From Nocardia speluncae NBRC 108251 (GTDB lineage Bacteria > Actinomycetota > Actinomycetes > Mycobacteriales > Mycobacteriaceae): a stretch of DNA of 64,000 bases. Below the pieces are notes generated by a model. That model worked only from the letters and a program-made list of their open reading frames with translations. It ran no database searches and was not told the origin of the DNA. The stretch's first letter is position 1. Each line of letters begins with the position of its first letter. Positions 1 through 7,845 of this stretch are shown in pieces. Location of the stretch: the NCBI RefSeq assembly GCF_001613245.1, contig NZ_BDBZ01000039.1, positions 1 through 64,000 on the forward strand. Reading direction: 5' to 3'. The translations under genes and the position numbers were made by a program.

Positions 1-354
1 GAGCTGCGCTCCGCGGTGCTGGGCGAAGGCCTCTTCGGGGCCGGCACCGCTCGGATGATCGAGGCCCACGCCCGGCTGTCCGCCGGCCACACCCACGTGT
101 ACTCGTTCGGCCACCGCTCGACGGCTTTGGACGGTCGGCTGGGCGCCACCCATACGGTCGAGCTGCCCTTCGTGTTCGATATCGCCGATGCACCGTGGCT
201 GCACGGCGACGCCGGTCTGCTCGGTCCCGGCCCGGCGCCCGCCGGGCTCGCGGCCCGCGTGCACGGCGCCTGGGTCGCCTTCGCGACCCACGGCGACCCA
301 GGCTGGGCCGCGTACGACCCGCGGCGTCCGCAGGCGGAAGTCCTGGGTGGCTGA
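1..354 (+). CDS. Type B carboxylesterase, C-terminal part (5' end outside window)
   Basis: The reading frame is open from the first base and gives about 117 residues before a TGA. The text HTVELPFVFD followed by a WVAFATHGDP-like stretch is typical of the C-terminal third of bacterial type B carboxylesterases (para-nitrobenzyl esterase group). In that family the histidine of the H-x-x-E-L-P-F-V-F block is the catalytic one. The protein would hydrolyse carboxylic esters. The N-terminal nucleophile elbow is not in the window, so activity cannot be judged. It ends 16 bases before the convergent FAD monooxygenase gene. Confidence 0.8.
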   Translation, partial: ELRSAVLGEGLFGAGTARMIEAHARLSAGHTHVYSFGHRSTALDGRLGATHTVELPFVFDIADAPWLHGDAGLLGPGPAPAGLAARVHGAWVAFATHGDPGWAAYDPRRPQAEVLGG

Positions 355-370
355 AAGGTCCCCGTCGTTC

Positions 371-1567
371 TCACCGCGGCGTGCCGGACAGCGCCCGGGT
401 CCGCGGACCGCCCGCCTCCGTCGCCGGCCGGCGACCGCGGATTCTGCGGACCAGACCGAGGAGAACCGACCGCAGCGCCTCGGCCCGACGGCTGGACGGG
501 ACGAACATCTGCTGCTTGAGCCGCGCGGTGCGTTGGTGCTTGGTGATGAACGGACGCAGGCCGGTCTCCCAGGCGGCCAGCGCGGCGGTGAGGTCGTCGG
601 GGTGTTCCAGCAGGGCCGCGCCCAGCGCGGCGCCCCCGCGAAGCGAGGACGTGGCACCCATGCCCGAGTAGAGGTTCATGCACCACGCCGCATCCCCCAC
701 CAGCACGGCCCGACCGTTGCTCCACCGTGGCATCCGCACCTGGTGCACCGAGTCGAACAGGTGGTCAGGGGCCTCTTCCAGGGAGTCCAGGACATGCCGC
801 GCCACGGGATCGTCCATTCCGGAGAAGACCGAGCGCAGCCGCTGGACCCGTGACCCGCTGAACTGCTCCTGGATGTCTGTCGTCCGGTACGTCAGCAGCG
901 CGGTGGGCGAGTGGTCGGCGAGCCCGAACACCCACACCGCCCGCTTCGCGTGCGCAATGATGATGCTGTCACTCGCCTCGTACGACGGCACCTGCTGCTT
1001 CAATTGGAAGGCGCAGATCATCGCGTTCCACGTGGTCAGGTAGTCCTCGTCCGGACCGAACACGATCCGGCGCACGCTCGAGCGCATCCCGTCCGCGCCG
1101 ACGACCATGTCGAAGCTCTCGCGGTACTGCGCACCGGTGCCGGTCGTCCCGAGCAGAACCTGCACCTCGGCAGGACCCTCGGTGATCGCGACCGGAGTGG
1201 TCCCGAACCGCACCTCGACGCCGGTGATGTTCTGCCACAGCGCGGCCTCGATGTCGCCGCGCAGCACCGCTGCCGGCTCCCCGGGCTGATCCAGGAATCC
1301 CAGCGCCGGCCTGCGCCTGCCCCGGCGATCCACCGACCACGAATTCGCGCGGGCCGCCCGTTGCGGGTTGCGGGCGTGCAGGTGGTCGGCGATGCCCAGG
1401 TCGACCGCGGCCTGCCGGCCCTCCGGGAACAGCCCGACGAAATAGCCTCCGGTACGCCGCTTGGGCGCACGTTCGACGATCACCGGTGTCCAACCGGCCC
1501 GGCGCAGCCCGATGGCTGCGGACATCCCCGCGATTCCGAGCCCGACCACCAACGCCCTCTTCCGCAT
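371..1567 (-). CDS. FAD-dependent monooxygenase (copy 1 of a tandem pair)
   Basis: About 398 residues, the usual length for a group A flavoprotein hydroxylase. The dinucleotide-binding motif GLGIAG lies at residues 9-14, a VVGADGMRSS motif (the DG motif) in the middle, and AVLVGDAAWCMN (the GD motif binding FAD ribityl phosphate) near residue 285. These are established landmarks of the PHBH/TetX family, which hydroxylates small aromatic or polyketide substrates with NAD(P)H and O2. A longer open frame reaches 1927, but the FAD fold begins at this ATG, and the upstream part is antisense to the neighbouring paralog. It starts 5 bases after that paralog ends and resembles it along its whole length, so the pair is a tandem duplication. 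The substrate is unknown. Confidence 0.85.
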   Translation of the reverse strand: MRKRALVVGLGIAGMSAAIGLRRAGWTPVIVERAPKRRTGGYFVGLFPEGRQAAVDLGIADHLHARNPQRAARANSWSVDRRGRRRPALGFLDQPGEPAAVLRGDIEAALWQNITGVEVRFGTTPVAITEGPAEVQVLLGTTGTGAQYRESFDMVVGADGMRSSVRRIVFGPDEDYLTTWNAMICAFQLKQQVPSYEASDSIIIAHAKRAVWVFGLADHSPTALLTYRTTDIQEQFSGSRVQRLRSVFSGMDDPVARHVLDSLEEAPDHLFDSVHQVRMPRWSNGRAVLVGDAAWCMNLYSGMGATSSLRGGAALGAALLEHPDDLTAALAAWETGLRPFITKHQRTARLKQQMFVPSSRRAEALRSVLLGLVRRIRGRRPATEAGGPRTRALSGTPR

Positions 1568-1572
1568 GGCCG

Positions 1573-2790
1573 TCACCGCGTCGCGCCGGACGCGGCAGCG
1601 GTCGCCGCCGCGGTGAACTCCGCTGCCAGCCGGCGGTGCACGACCCTGCGGATCAGATCGAGAACGCCCGAAACCAGCACCTGGACCGGGCGGCTGGACG
1701 GGACGAACCGCTGTTGCTTGATCCGTGCGGAGCGCCGCTGGCTGGTGATGTAGGGACGCAGGCCGGTTTCCCACGCGTCCAGCGCGGCAGCGAGGTCGTC
1801 GGGGTGCTCCCGCAGGGCCACGCCCAGCGCGGCGCCGCCGCGAAGCGAGGACGAGGAGCCCATGGCCGAGTAGGTGTTCATGCACCAGGCCGCATCCCCC
1901 ACGAGCACGACCCGCCCCGTGCTCCACCGGGGCATCCTCACCTGGTGGATCGAGTCGAACACGTGGTCAGGGGCCTGGTCCAGCGAGTCCAGGACGTGGC
2001 GCACCACGGGGTCTTCGTCCATCCCGGAGAAGGCCGCGCGCACCTGCTCGATCGGCGGCCCGGCGAACCGGTCCGGAATATCGCCGGTGCGGTAGGTCAG
2101 CCATGCGCAGGGTGCGTGGTCGGCGAGTCCGAACACCCACATCGCACGCTTGGGACGTGAGACGATGATGCTGTCGCTCGCCTCGTAGGAGGGCACTTGC
2201 TCCTTCATCTGGAACGCACAGATCATCGCCTTCCAGTTCGCCAGGTAGTCCTCGTCCGGACCGAACACCAACCGGCGCACGCTCGAGCGCATCCCGTCCG
2301 CGCCGACCACGAGATCGAAGTCCTCGCGATACTGCTTCCCGGTGCGGGCGTCCTCGAGCAGGACCTGCACCCCGCCGGCTCCTTCGGTGATGTCGACCGG
2401 AGTGGTCGCGAACCGCACCTCGATCGGGTCCTCGGTCTTGTTGCCGGTGACGCCTTGCCACAGCGCGGCCTCGATATCGCCGCGCAGCACCGCTGCCAGC
2501 CCGCTGGGCGCGTCCAGTAATCCCAGAGCCGGCTTCCGCCTGCCCCGGCTATCCACCGACCACGAGTTCCCGCCCGGTCGCCATTCCGGGTTGCGGGTGT
2601 GCAGGTGGTCGGCGATCCCCAGGTCGGCCGCGGCCTGTACACCCTCCGGGAACATGAAGATGAAGTAGCCCCCCGTCCGACGCTCGGCTGCTCGTTCGAC
2701 GATCACCGGCGTCCAACCGGCCCGGCGCAGCCCGATGGCCGCGGACATCCCTGCGATCCCGAGCCCCACCACCAGTGCCTTCTTCTGCAT
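1573..2790 (-). CDS. FAD-dependent monooxygenase (copy 2 of a tandem pair)
   Basis: 405 residues, starting at an ATG preceded by a GGAGAG ribosome site. It has the same landmarks as its downstream paralog: N-terminal GLGIAG, VVGADGMRSS, and VVLVGDAAWCMN followed by an SSSLRGG stretch. The protein has a few extra residues around 120-126 (TGNKTEDPIEV) compared with the paralog. It is first in a two-gene unit, and a dehydrogenase gene lies just upstream on the same strand. An oxidoreductase set next to an efflux pump and TetR repressor suggests modification and export of a toxic or signalling compound. That is inference from context; the substrate is not recognisable. Confidence 0.85.
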   Translation of the reverse strand: MQKKALVVGLGIAGMSAAIGLRRAGWTPVIVERAAERRTGGYFIFMFPEGVQAAADLGIADHLHTRNPEWRPGGNSWSVDSRGRRKPALGLLDAPSGLAAVLRGDIEAALWQGVTGNKTEDPIEVRFATTPVDITEGAGGVQVLLEDARTGKQYREDFDLVVGADGMRSSVRRLVFGPDEDYLANWKAMICAFQMKEQVPSYEASDSIIVSRPKRAMWVFGLADHAPCAWLTYRTGDIPDRFAGPPIEQVRAAFSGMDEDPVVRHVLDSLDQAPDHVFDSIHQVRMPRWSTGRVVLVGDAAWCMNTYSAMGSSSSLRGGAALGVALREHPDDLAAALDAWETGLRPYITSQRRSARIKQQRFVPSSRPVQVLVSGVLDLIRRVVHRRLAAEFTAAATAAASGATR

Positions 2791-2831
2791 GGCTTTTCTT
2801 CTCTCCGGTCACGTTCTGATGGATGGACGGC

Positions 2832-3791
2832 TCAATCCGGCACGACGACGGCGCGGCTGCGGCCGGTGTGTGCCCACGCCTCGCCGATCCGGCTCAGCGG
2901 GAACACGGTGTAGGGCAGCTGCAGGGACCCGTCGGCGAAGCGGGCCATGACCTCGGGCGCCTCGGCGAGCATCTCCTCGGCGGACCGCGATCCGACGCCG
3001 CTCCCGGTGATCCGGATCCGCCTGCTGCGCAGCAGGTCCGCGGGCAGCGATGCCTCCAGGCCCGCGAGCGAGCCGATCTGCACGTAGGCCGTGTTCGCCT
3101 CGGTGTCCTCGCCGCTGCGACCCAGCACGGCGAAGGCGGCCTCGGCGACGGGCCCCCACAGGTAATCCAGCACGAGACCGGGCGAGGTCTCGGATACCGC
3201 ATCAGCCAGGGCCTTCTCCATGCCGTCGGGTCCGTCGTGGGCCAGCGACACGGTCGTCGCTCCCGCACCACGCAGCCGCTCCAGCGCCTCCGGATCGCGC
3301 CCGGCGGCGATGACCCGCTCGGCCCCGAGCGCCAACGCCCCCTGCACGGCAAGGCTGCCCGACATCCCCGTGGCGCCCAGCACCAGTACGGTGCCCAACG
3401 CCCCCATTTCCTTGCGTCGCGCGGTGAGGACCATCCAGCCCGAGAGGCCGGGATTCATACCTGCGGCGATCGCGAGTGGATCCACTCCCGCCGGGACCTC
3501 CGCCTGGAAGGACGTGACCAGCCGCTCGGCCATCGTGCCGAAGGGTGGATGCGCGTATCCGGTGTAAACCAGGCGCCCGTCGCCGGTGCGAGCGACCGCG
3601 TCGATGCCCGGCACCAGTGGATAGGTCATCTGCCCTCGGCCGTAGTGCCGCCCGGTGGCCAGCCCGCGAACGATGTTGTGCAGGCCGGCACCGACGAGGT
3701 GCAGCGGCTCGTGACCGGGTGGGGCCGTCGGCTCGGGGAAGTCGCCGCAGACAGGTGACGTATCGGGGGCGGTGACGATCGCAGCACGCAT
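2832..3791 (-). CDS. Zinc-type alcohol dehydrogenase / quinone oxidoreductase family protein (MDR)
   Basis: 319 residues from the ATG at MRAAIVTAPD. The longer open frame to 3830 would run through the operator region and is not preferred. The nucleotide-binding motif reads VLVLGATGMSGSLAVQGA, and the order of segments fits the medium-chain dehydrogenase/reductase superfamily. The catalytic zinc-binding cysteine and histidine set is not evident, so a zinc-free quinone or enoyl reductase is more likely than a true alcohol dehydrogenase. The start lies directly downstream of two TTAAC-N3-GTTAA operators, which ties it to the local TetR regulon. It is followed on the same strand by the two FAD monooxygenases, after a gap of about 41 bases. 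Confidence 0.8.
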   Translation of the reverse strand: MRAAIVTAPDTSPVCGDFPEPTAPPGHEPLHLVGAGLHNIVRGLATGRHYGRGQMTYPLVPGIDAVARTGDGRLVYTGYAHPPFGTMAERLVTSFQAEVPAGVDPLAIAAGMNPGLSGWMVLTARRKEMGALGTVLVLGATGMSGSLAVQGALALGAERVIAAGRDPEALERLRGAGATTVSLAHDGPDGMEKALADAVSETSPGLVLDYLWGPVAEAAFAVLGRSGEDTEANTAYVQIGSLAGLEASLPADLLRSRRIRITGSGVGSRSAEEMLAEAPEVMARFADGSLQLPYTVFPLSRIGEAWAHTGRSRAVVVPD

Positions 3792-3801
3792 CAGGTTCTC
3801 C

Positions 3802-3814
3802 TTAACTAAGTTAA
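3802..3814. promoter_or_regulatory. TetR-type operator, TTAAC-N3-GTTAA (copy a, dehydrogenase promoter)
   Basis: TTAACTAAGTTAA is a perfect 5-3-5 inverted repeat, 11 bases upstream of the dehydrogenase ATG. The same half-sites recur at 3833-3847, 5699-5713 and 6509-6523, each in a promoter of this gene neighbourhood. Confidence 0.75.
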
Positions 3815-3832
3815 ACGCTGTAGTCAGCATTA

Positions 3833-3847
3833 CTTAACAACGTTAAG
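3833..3847. promoter_or_regulatory. TetR-type operator, CTTAAC-AAC-GTTAAG (copy b, dehydrogenase promoter)
   Basis: CTTAACAACGTTAAG has 6-base arms and a 3-base spacer, and is identical to the site at 5699-5713. Together with copy a it gives the dehydrogenase gene two tandem sites about 31 bases apart centre to centre, or three helical turns, consistent with cooperative repression. Confidence 0.8.
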
Positions 3848-3861
3848 TTGTCAATCTTCTC

Positions 3862-4100
3862 TTCGCCGTGGGCTTCGCCATCGAGGAGCGGGAGCAGGAG
3901 GAGGGGGAGGAGTAGGAGCGGCGCCAGTCCTCCGCGACCGATCCGACGCGCTACTCGGCTACCGAGCGCGACGCCTGGCTCGGCGAAGGCGCGTCACTGG
4001 TGAAGGAGGCCGGGTATCTCTCGCAGGCCGGGCCGTTCCTGTCGCTGGAGCCACCGCCGACCGACGAACTCGGCTACGGCTACGCACTGGGGCAACTGGA
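3862..4100 (+). pseudogene. TetR repressor, C-terminal fossil
   Basis: Plus-strand translation gives FAVGFAIEERE, then an in-frame TAG, then DPTRYSATERDAWLGEGA and SLVKEAGYL. This matches the C-terminal end of the intact TetR protein encoded at 5864-6499 (FVVGFVIEEQE, then DPARYSLTERDAWLGEGA). It has no start and carries a stop codon, so it is dead. The missing front half of such a gene lies 1.5 kb away on the opposite strand at 5627-5698, so the two look like parts of one gene separated by a rearrangement. Confidence 0.75.
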
Positions 4101-4132
4101 AATGCCTGGTCATCGTGGGTGGCGAGGCAGTG

Positions 4133-5614
4133 TCAGTGAGGCTGGCCGATCTCATGAGCACGGCTGTCCGTCGGTGGGGCGGTGAACCGGGACGGTCGTC
4201 GGCGGGTCAGGCCGACGGCGAGCACGGTGGCGGTCGCCAGTGTGGCGGTCGCGATCGTGATGTAGCTGTACACGCCCGTCGCGGAGTTCACCGCCGTCCC
4301 GTCGATGATCGTCTGGGTGGACGAGAGCACGGCTGCACCCACGAACGTCATGACCACCGAGCCGAACGCGCCCACGACCGAGACCATGCTCGAGACCGCA
4401 GCTTGACGATCGGCCGGCACGAGCGACCCGGCCAGGTTGAATCCGGTGGTCAAGAGCGCACCCATCGTGCACTGCAGCAGAAAGGAGCAGGCAATCGCGG
4501 CGGGCAGCCAGGACGCCCCGGTGAGCATCCCGGCGGCGCCGGCGGTGCCGACCGTCGTGGCGGCGGCCAGCGTGGCGGCCGGTCCGATCCGGGTCGCGAG
4601 CCAGCCCGAGAGTACTCCACCCACGACAACCCCGACGGCGGGAATCCCGAACAATAGTCCCAGCATGCCCTGGGCGTCGAGCCCGTAACCGAGCCGCTGC
4701 TCGTGCGAGACCTGGGCGATCAGACTGAGGAGCTGGTCCATGCTCTGTGTCGCACCCGTGGCGAGGACGATGACGAGCAGCGTGAGCAGGAGGGGACGCC
4801 CGAGGTTGCTGATGTCGATCACCGGATCGGTGGCCCGCCGGGAGTGCCGTACCCAGTACGCCAGCGTGGTCACACCGGTGCCGAGGAGGGCGAACGGGAT
4901 CACGCCGAACCAGCCGATCTCCGGCCCCAGGCTGATGTAGCCGAGTACCGTGACCAGGCCGGCGCCCAGTAGGAGGGCACCGCCCACGTCGAGCCGGCCC
5001 GGCGTCGTGGTTGTGGATTCGGGGATGACGACGCGCACGGCCACGGCGGCGGTGGCGCCGAGTGCGGCTGCCGTCACGAAGATGATGCGGAAGCCGAACT
5101 CGGCGACCAGATTCTCGTAGAGGAAGGCGGCGCCGAGGTTGAGCACTGCTGTGCCGGTGGTGACGATCCCGACTGCGGGCATCGCGATCCGTGGTTCGCA
5201 GAGTTCGCGGATGATCGTGGCGGAGAGGAAGACCGACGCGATGACGGCGCCTTGGGCGAGACGTCCGAGGGTGAAAATCAGCATGTTGGGAGCCACCACG
5301 GCGATGATGGAGCCGGTGCAGCCGATGAGCAGCGTGATGACGAGCATCCGGCGTTTTCCGCGCAGGTCGGCGCTCCGGCCCAGTAACGGGGCCCACAGCG
5401 CACCGGCGAGTACTGTGCTGGAGCTGATCCAGGCCGCCTGATCGGTCTGGAAGTGCTCGAGCATCTGCGAGAGGAACAGCAGCGGCGCCACGAGCACGGT
5501 ATCCGCCATCAGATTTCCGATGAGGAGTGCGGCGATCTGCGCGGCGAGGCGCTTGTTCCACCGTCTGTGCCGTGTCGTACCCGGTGGCAGGCCGTTGTCC
5601 GGCGTGGTGTTCAC
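4133..5614 (-). CDS. MFS transporter, DHA2-type (multidrug or antibiotic efflux)
   Basis: 493 residues from a GTG preceded by a strong AAAGGAG site (CGCAAAGGAGCTTTC before the start). The open frame continues to 5725, but that extension is a TetR remnant and not part of a transporter. The protein is almost entirely hydrophobic, with about 14 predicted membrane segments. It has the cytoplasmic-loop motif LLGRSADLRGKRR, typical of major facilitator proton antiporters. It would export a small molecule across the cytoplasmic membrane. Transcription should come from the promoter carrying the operator at 5699-5713, so its control is shared with the dehydrogenase and the TetR gene. Confidence 0.85.
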   Translation of the reverse strand: MNTTPDNGLPPGTTRHRRWNKRLAAQIAALLIGNLMADTVLVAPLLFLSQMLEHFQTDQAAWISSSTVLAGALWAPLLGRSADLRGKRRMLVITLLIGCTGSIIAVVAPNMLIFTLGRLAQGAVIASVFLSATIIRELCEPRIAMPAVGIVTTGTAVLNLGAAFLYENLVAEFGFRIIFVTAAALGATAAVAVRVVIPESTTTTPGRLDVGGALLLGAGLVTVLGYISLGPEIGWFGVIPFALLGTGVTTLAYWVRHSRRATDPVIDISNLGRPLLLTLLVIVLATGATQSMDQLLSLIAQVSHEQRLGYGLDAQGMLGLLFGIPAVGVVVGGVLSGWLATRIGPAATLAAATTVGTAGAAGMLTGASWLPAAIACSFLLQCTMGALLTTGFNLAGSLVPADRQAAVSSMVSVVGAFGSVVMTFVGAAVLSSTQTIIDGTAVNSATGVYSYITIATATLATATVLAVGLTRRRPSRFTAPPTDSRAHEIGQPH

Positions 5615-5626
5615 GAAAGCTCCTTT

Positions 5627-5698
5627 GCGATGGCCGAGCAGTTTCAGCGCTGCCGCCACGGTCCGTTCCCGGGTGATCCCCTTCCCCGCCGTCAGCAC
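5627..5698 (-). pseudogene. TetR repressor, N-terminal fossil fused in frame upstream of the MFS gene
   Basis: Minus-strand residues VLTAGKGITRERTVAAAL followed by KLLG match the start of the intact neighbour (STVPKGITREQIVTTALD then LLN). The spacing from the operator to the start region is also the same. The similarity stops after about 22 residues, and the frame runs on into the MFS ribosome site. It may still be translated as a short leader peptide. It looks like the left-over front end of a TetR gene whose back end now lies at 3862-4100. Confidence 0.7.
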
Positions 5699-5713
5699 CT
5701 TAACAACGTTAAG
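5699..5713. promoter_or_regulatory. TetR-type operator upstream of the MFS gene
   Basis: CTTAACAACGTTAAG is a perfect 6-3-6 inverted repeat, identical to the site at 3833-3847. It lies 85 bases upstream of the MFS GTG start and directly before the TetR N-terminal remnant. It was probably the autoregulatory operator of the lost gene. Confidence 0.8.
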
Positions 5714-5863
5714 GAACGGGAGCAATCGATCGACTGAACTTTGATAAGGAGGATGTGGTGCGGGCGGCGGCCGTCACCACGTCCGATGTCGCGCCGGTGC
5801 GCGCGGAGTTCTCCGACCCCGGTGTATCCGCCTGTTGTGAGGGCCGGAACGGCTGACCGGTCG

Positions 5864-6499
5864 TCAGGGCAGCCGGGCGGCGAGGCCGTCGAGGAGAATG
5901 CCGAGTTGCCGTTCGAATCTCGGGTCGCCGTCGTCGCGGAGATGTCCGGCGGCCTTGACCAGTTCGGCGCCTTCGCCGAGCCATGCGTCACGTTCGGTGA
6001 GCGAGTATCGAGCAGGGTCGGCGCCGGCGGACGGGCTGCGCTCCTGCTCTTCGATGACGAAGCCGACTACGAAGGCGGTGACCAGGTCCAGGGTGTCGTC
6101 GGCCTCGGGCAGTGAGAACCCGGCCGCAGTCAAGCGTTCGAGCCACGACTCTTTCGCCTTCACCACTTCGGGGTCGGCGAAACGCGTGCCGCTGAAGATG
6201 CGCGCCCCATCCCGGTGCATCAGATACTCCGACCTCGAGACGTGGGCGTAGGCGGATACATCGTCACGCCAGTCGCCGCCGCGCGGGATCGCCGCGAGGG
6301 CATCGGTGATGCGTCGCATGACGAAGGTGGCCATTTCGTCGAGCAGTTCCTGTTTGTTGCGGACGTGCCAGTACAGGGCGGGGGCCTTCACGTCGAGCCG
6401 GGATGCGAGCGCACGGACAGTGAGGGCGTCCATGCCCTGCTCGTTGAGTAGATCGAGTGCTGTCGTCACGATCTGCTCCCGCGTAATTCCTTTTGGCAC
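5864..6499 (-). CDS. TetR family repressor (tetracycline-repressor-like C-terminal domain), likely regulator of the local regulon
   Basis: 211 residues if started at the GTG after AAGG with 8-base spacing; an alternative GTG lies three codons upstream. Residues 1-47 form a classic TetR helix-turn-helix, with ALTVRALASRLDVKAPALYW followed by HVRNKQELLDEMA. The middle and C-terminal part (ARIFSG, DLVTAFVVGFVIEEQE) resembles the TetR_C_1 ligand domain. Its own promoter carries the 6509-6523 palindrome, so autoregulation is expected. Identical half-sites before the dehydrogenase and MFS genes make it the natural repressor of the unit. The inducer is unknown. Confidence 0.87.
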   Translation of the reverse strand: MPKGITREQIVTTALDLLNEQGMDALTVRALASRLDVKAPALYWHVRNKQELLDEMATFVMRRITDALAAIPRGGDWRDDVSAYAHVSRSEYLMHRDGARIFSGTRFADPEVVKAKESWLERLTAAGFSLPEADDTLDLVTAFVVGFVIEEQERSPSAGADPARYSLTERDAWLGEGAELVKAAGHLRDDGDPRFERQLGILLDGLAARLP

Positions 6500-6508
6500 A
6501 GTTGACAC

Positions 6509-6523
6509 CTTAACGAAGTTAAG
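6509..6523. promoter_or_regulatory. TetR-type operator at the TetR gene promoter
   Basis: CTTAACGAAGTTAAG has inverted TTAAC/GTTAA arms with a 3-base spacer, 10 bases upstream of the chosen TetR start. It differs from the other copies only in the spacer and next to it. Confidence 0.78.
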
Positions 6524-6714
6524 GCACTGGTGCCGCCACCGGAGATCGAACTTGGTTAGTTGGCGTAGCGGTGCCCCGCAAGGGGCTGGCCCGAGTGCCG
6601 GCTGTCCTTCACGAACCCACGACCATCCTCGGGTCCAGCCGCGCTCCGATGACAACGATCCGACTCTGAAGGTGCGTTGTCACGTTACCGGGGACCTGTC
6701 ACTACGATAGGGGC

Positions 6715-7389
6715 ATGGCGGCTTCGTTCTCAAAGGGTCTCAACGGTACCGAGCCCCGGGCCGGTCGGCGGAACCTCAAGGGCGACATGCGAGAGCAAGC
6801 GATCCTCGAGGGGGCCTATGAAACACTGCGCACCGAGTCGATGCGTACGGTCTCGATCGATGATCTCACCAAGAGCGCAGGATTGTCGCGATCCTCCTTC
6901 TATTTCTATTTCGAATCCAAGTGGCAGGTGCTTTCGGCGCTTCTGTCGAGCGTTACCGACGATGTTTTCAAAGCATCCGCAATGATTTTCGATCGGCCGG
7001 CCGGAGTTCCACCAGAGGTTGCGATAGAGCACGCCGTCTCCGAAGTGATAGATGTATGGAAGCGGCACGGTCACATTCTTCGCGAGGTCGGTGATGCTGC
7101 GGCGGCTGAACCTGCCTTGCAGGCGCAGTGGGACAAAATCTTGGGTGGATTCATCGATGCCGCCGCCGCCGCTATCGAGCGCGACAGAGCCGCGGGTGTG
7201 GCTATCGACGGGCCGCCCGCCCGCTCCCTGGCGGCAGCTCTCATGTGGATGGGTGAGAGAAACCTCGGTCTCATGTCCATGCGCAGCGCGAACGCGATCC
7301 GCATGGAAGATATGGTCGAGACGGTGACGACCGTGTGGCTGAGAACAGTGTTCGGCCTCGAATACGCGGGAACCTCGAAAAATACCTGA
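6715..7389 (+). CDS. TetR family regulator, EthR-like
   Basis: 224 residues. After a basic leader with GRRNLKGD, the helix-turn-helix reads TVSIDDLTKSAGLSRSSFYF then YFESKWQVLSALL. This closely parallels mycobacterial EthR (SVDDLAKGAGISRPTFYFYF). The C-terminal part with ERDRAAG, LMWMGERNLGLMS and VWLRTVFG also follows the EthR layout, a repressor of Baeyer-Villiger monooxygenase genes that binds hydrophobic ligands in a long pocket. No monooxygenase is next to it now. Downstream on the opposite strand lies only a 20-codon start of a short-chain dehydrogenase, which may be the remnant of its former target. Confidence 0.85.
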   Translation: MAASFSKGLNGTEPRAGRRNLKGDMREQAILEGAYETLRTESMRTVSIDDLTKSAGLSRSSFYFYFESKWQVLSALLSSVTDDVFKASAMIFDRPAGVPPEVAIEHAVSEVIDVWKRHGHILREVGDAAAAEPALQAQWDKILGGFIDAAAAAIERDRAAGVAIDGPPARSLAAALMWMGERNLGLMSMRSANAIRMEDMVETVTTVWLRTVFGLEYAGTSKNT

Positions 7390-7414
7390 GCGGACGTTTC
7401 AACTCCCGGTAGCG

Positions 7415-7474
7415 CCGTCCCGTTCCGTGTGCCGCTCCAGTCACCAGAGCAACTTTTCCATCCATTCTCCCCAT
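7415..7474 (-). pseudogene. Short-chain dehydrogenase/reductase, N-terminal fossil
   Basis: The minus-strand start MGRMDGKVALVTGAAHGTGR is the unmistakable beginning of an SDR protein (beta strand plus the TGxxxGxG cofactor loop). After about 20 codons the frame runs into unrelated sequence, so the remaining 230 or so residues are lost. A GGGGAG ribosome-site-like stretch lies at its start. Confidence 0.7.
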
Positions 7475-7643
7475 TGTATTCTCCTCTTGGAGCGGGAGTT
7501 TCGTAAACTACCTCTGCTGTGGAGGGTTGCCGTATAGTCGAATCCCACGAATTCGGGCCCGCCACGAAACACCGATTTCGCTCACGGCGGTTCGCACCCG
7601 GCGGCGGATCGGTGTCGTGGGTGCTGGGCTTGCCGGGCGACCG

Positions 7644-7718
7644 GGCAAGCCGTCGCAGTCGCTCACCCTCGCGGAGCGTGCGGATGATCTGCTCGGGCGC
7701 GTGCCGACGTCGTGACAT
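7644..7718 (-). mobile_element. IS3-family OrfA, N-terminal fossil
   Basis: MSRRRHAPEQIIRTLREGER followed by LRR matches the conserved N-terminus of IS3-family OrfA transposase proteins (helix-turn-helix part). Homology fades after about 25 codons and no OrfB follows. No terminal inverted repeats could be identified. The other relic of an IS3 transposase in the window, an OrfB C-terminus, lies at 50965-51135. Confidence 0.65.
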
Positions 7719-7845
7719 GGTGTGATCGTCTTCTTCTCATCCATTCCGGTGCATCAGAACTCTCACAACCGATGGACCCATTCGGTGGATCGAGGTCGCG
7801 GCCGTCCAGGTGCATATTCAGTGGTTGAGCGATTAGGGTGCACTG

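Noticed and set aside
1568..1927. N-terminal extension of the first FAD monooxygenase
   Set aside because: The added 120 residues are low-complexity and antisense to the second copy; the FAD-binding fold starts at the ATG at 1567.
4115..4657. Plus-strand frame over the end of the MFS gene
   Set aside because: It is antisense to the transporter and only its first bases overlap the TetR fossil.
7508..7744. Several short frames between the SDR remnant and the NTF2-like gene
   Set aside because: Apart from the 25-codon IS3 OrfA start, none resembles a protein or has a ribosome site.
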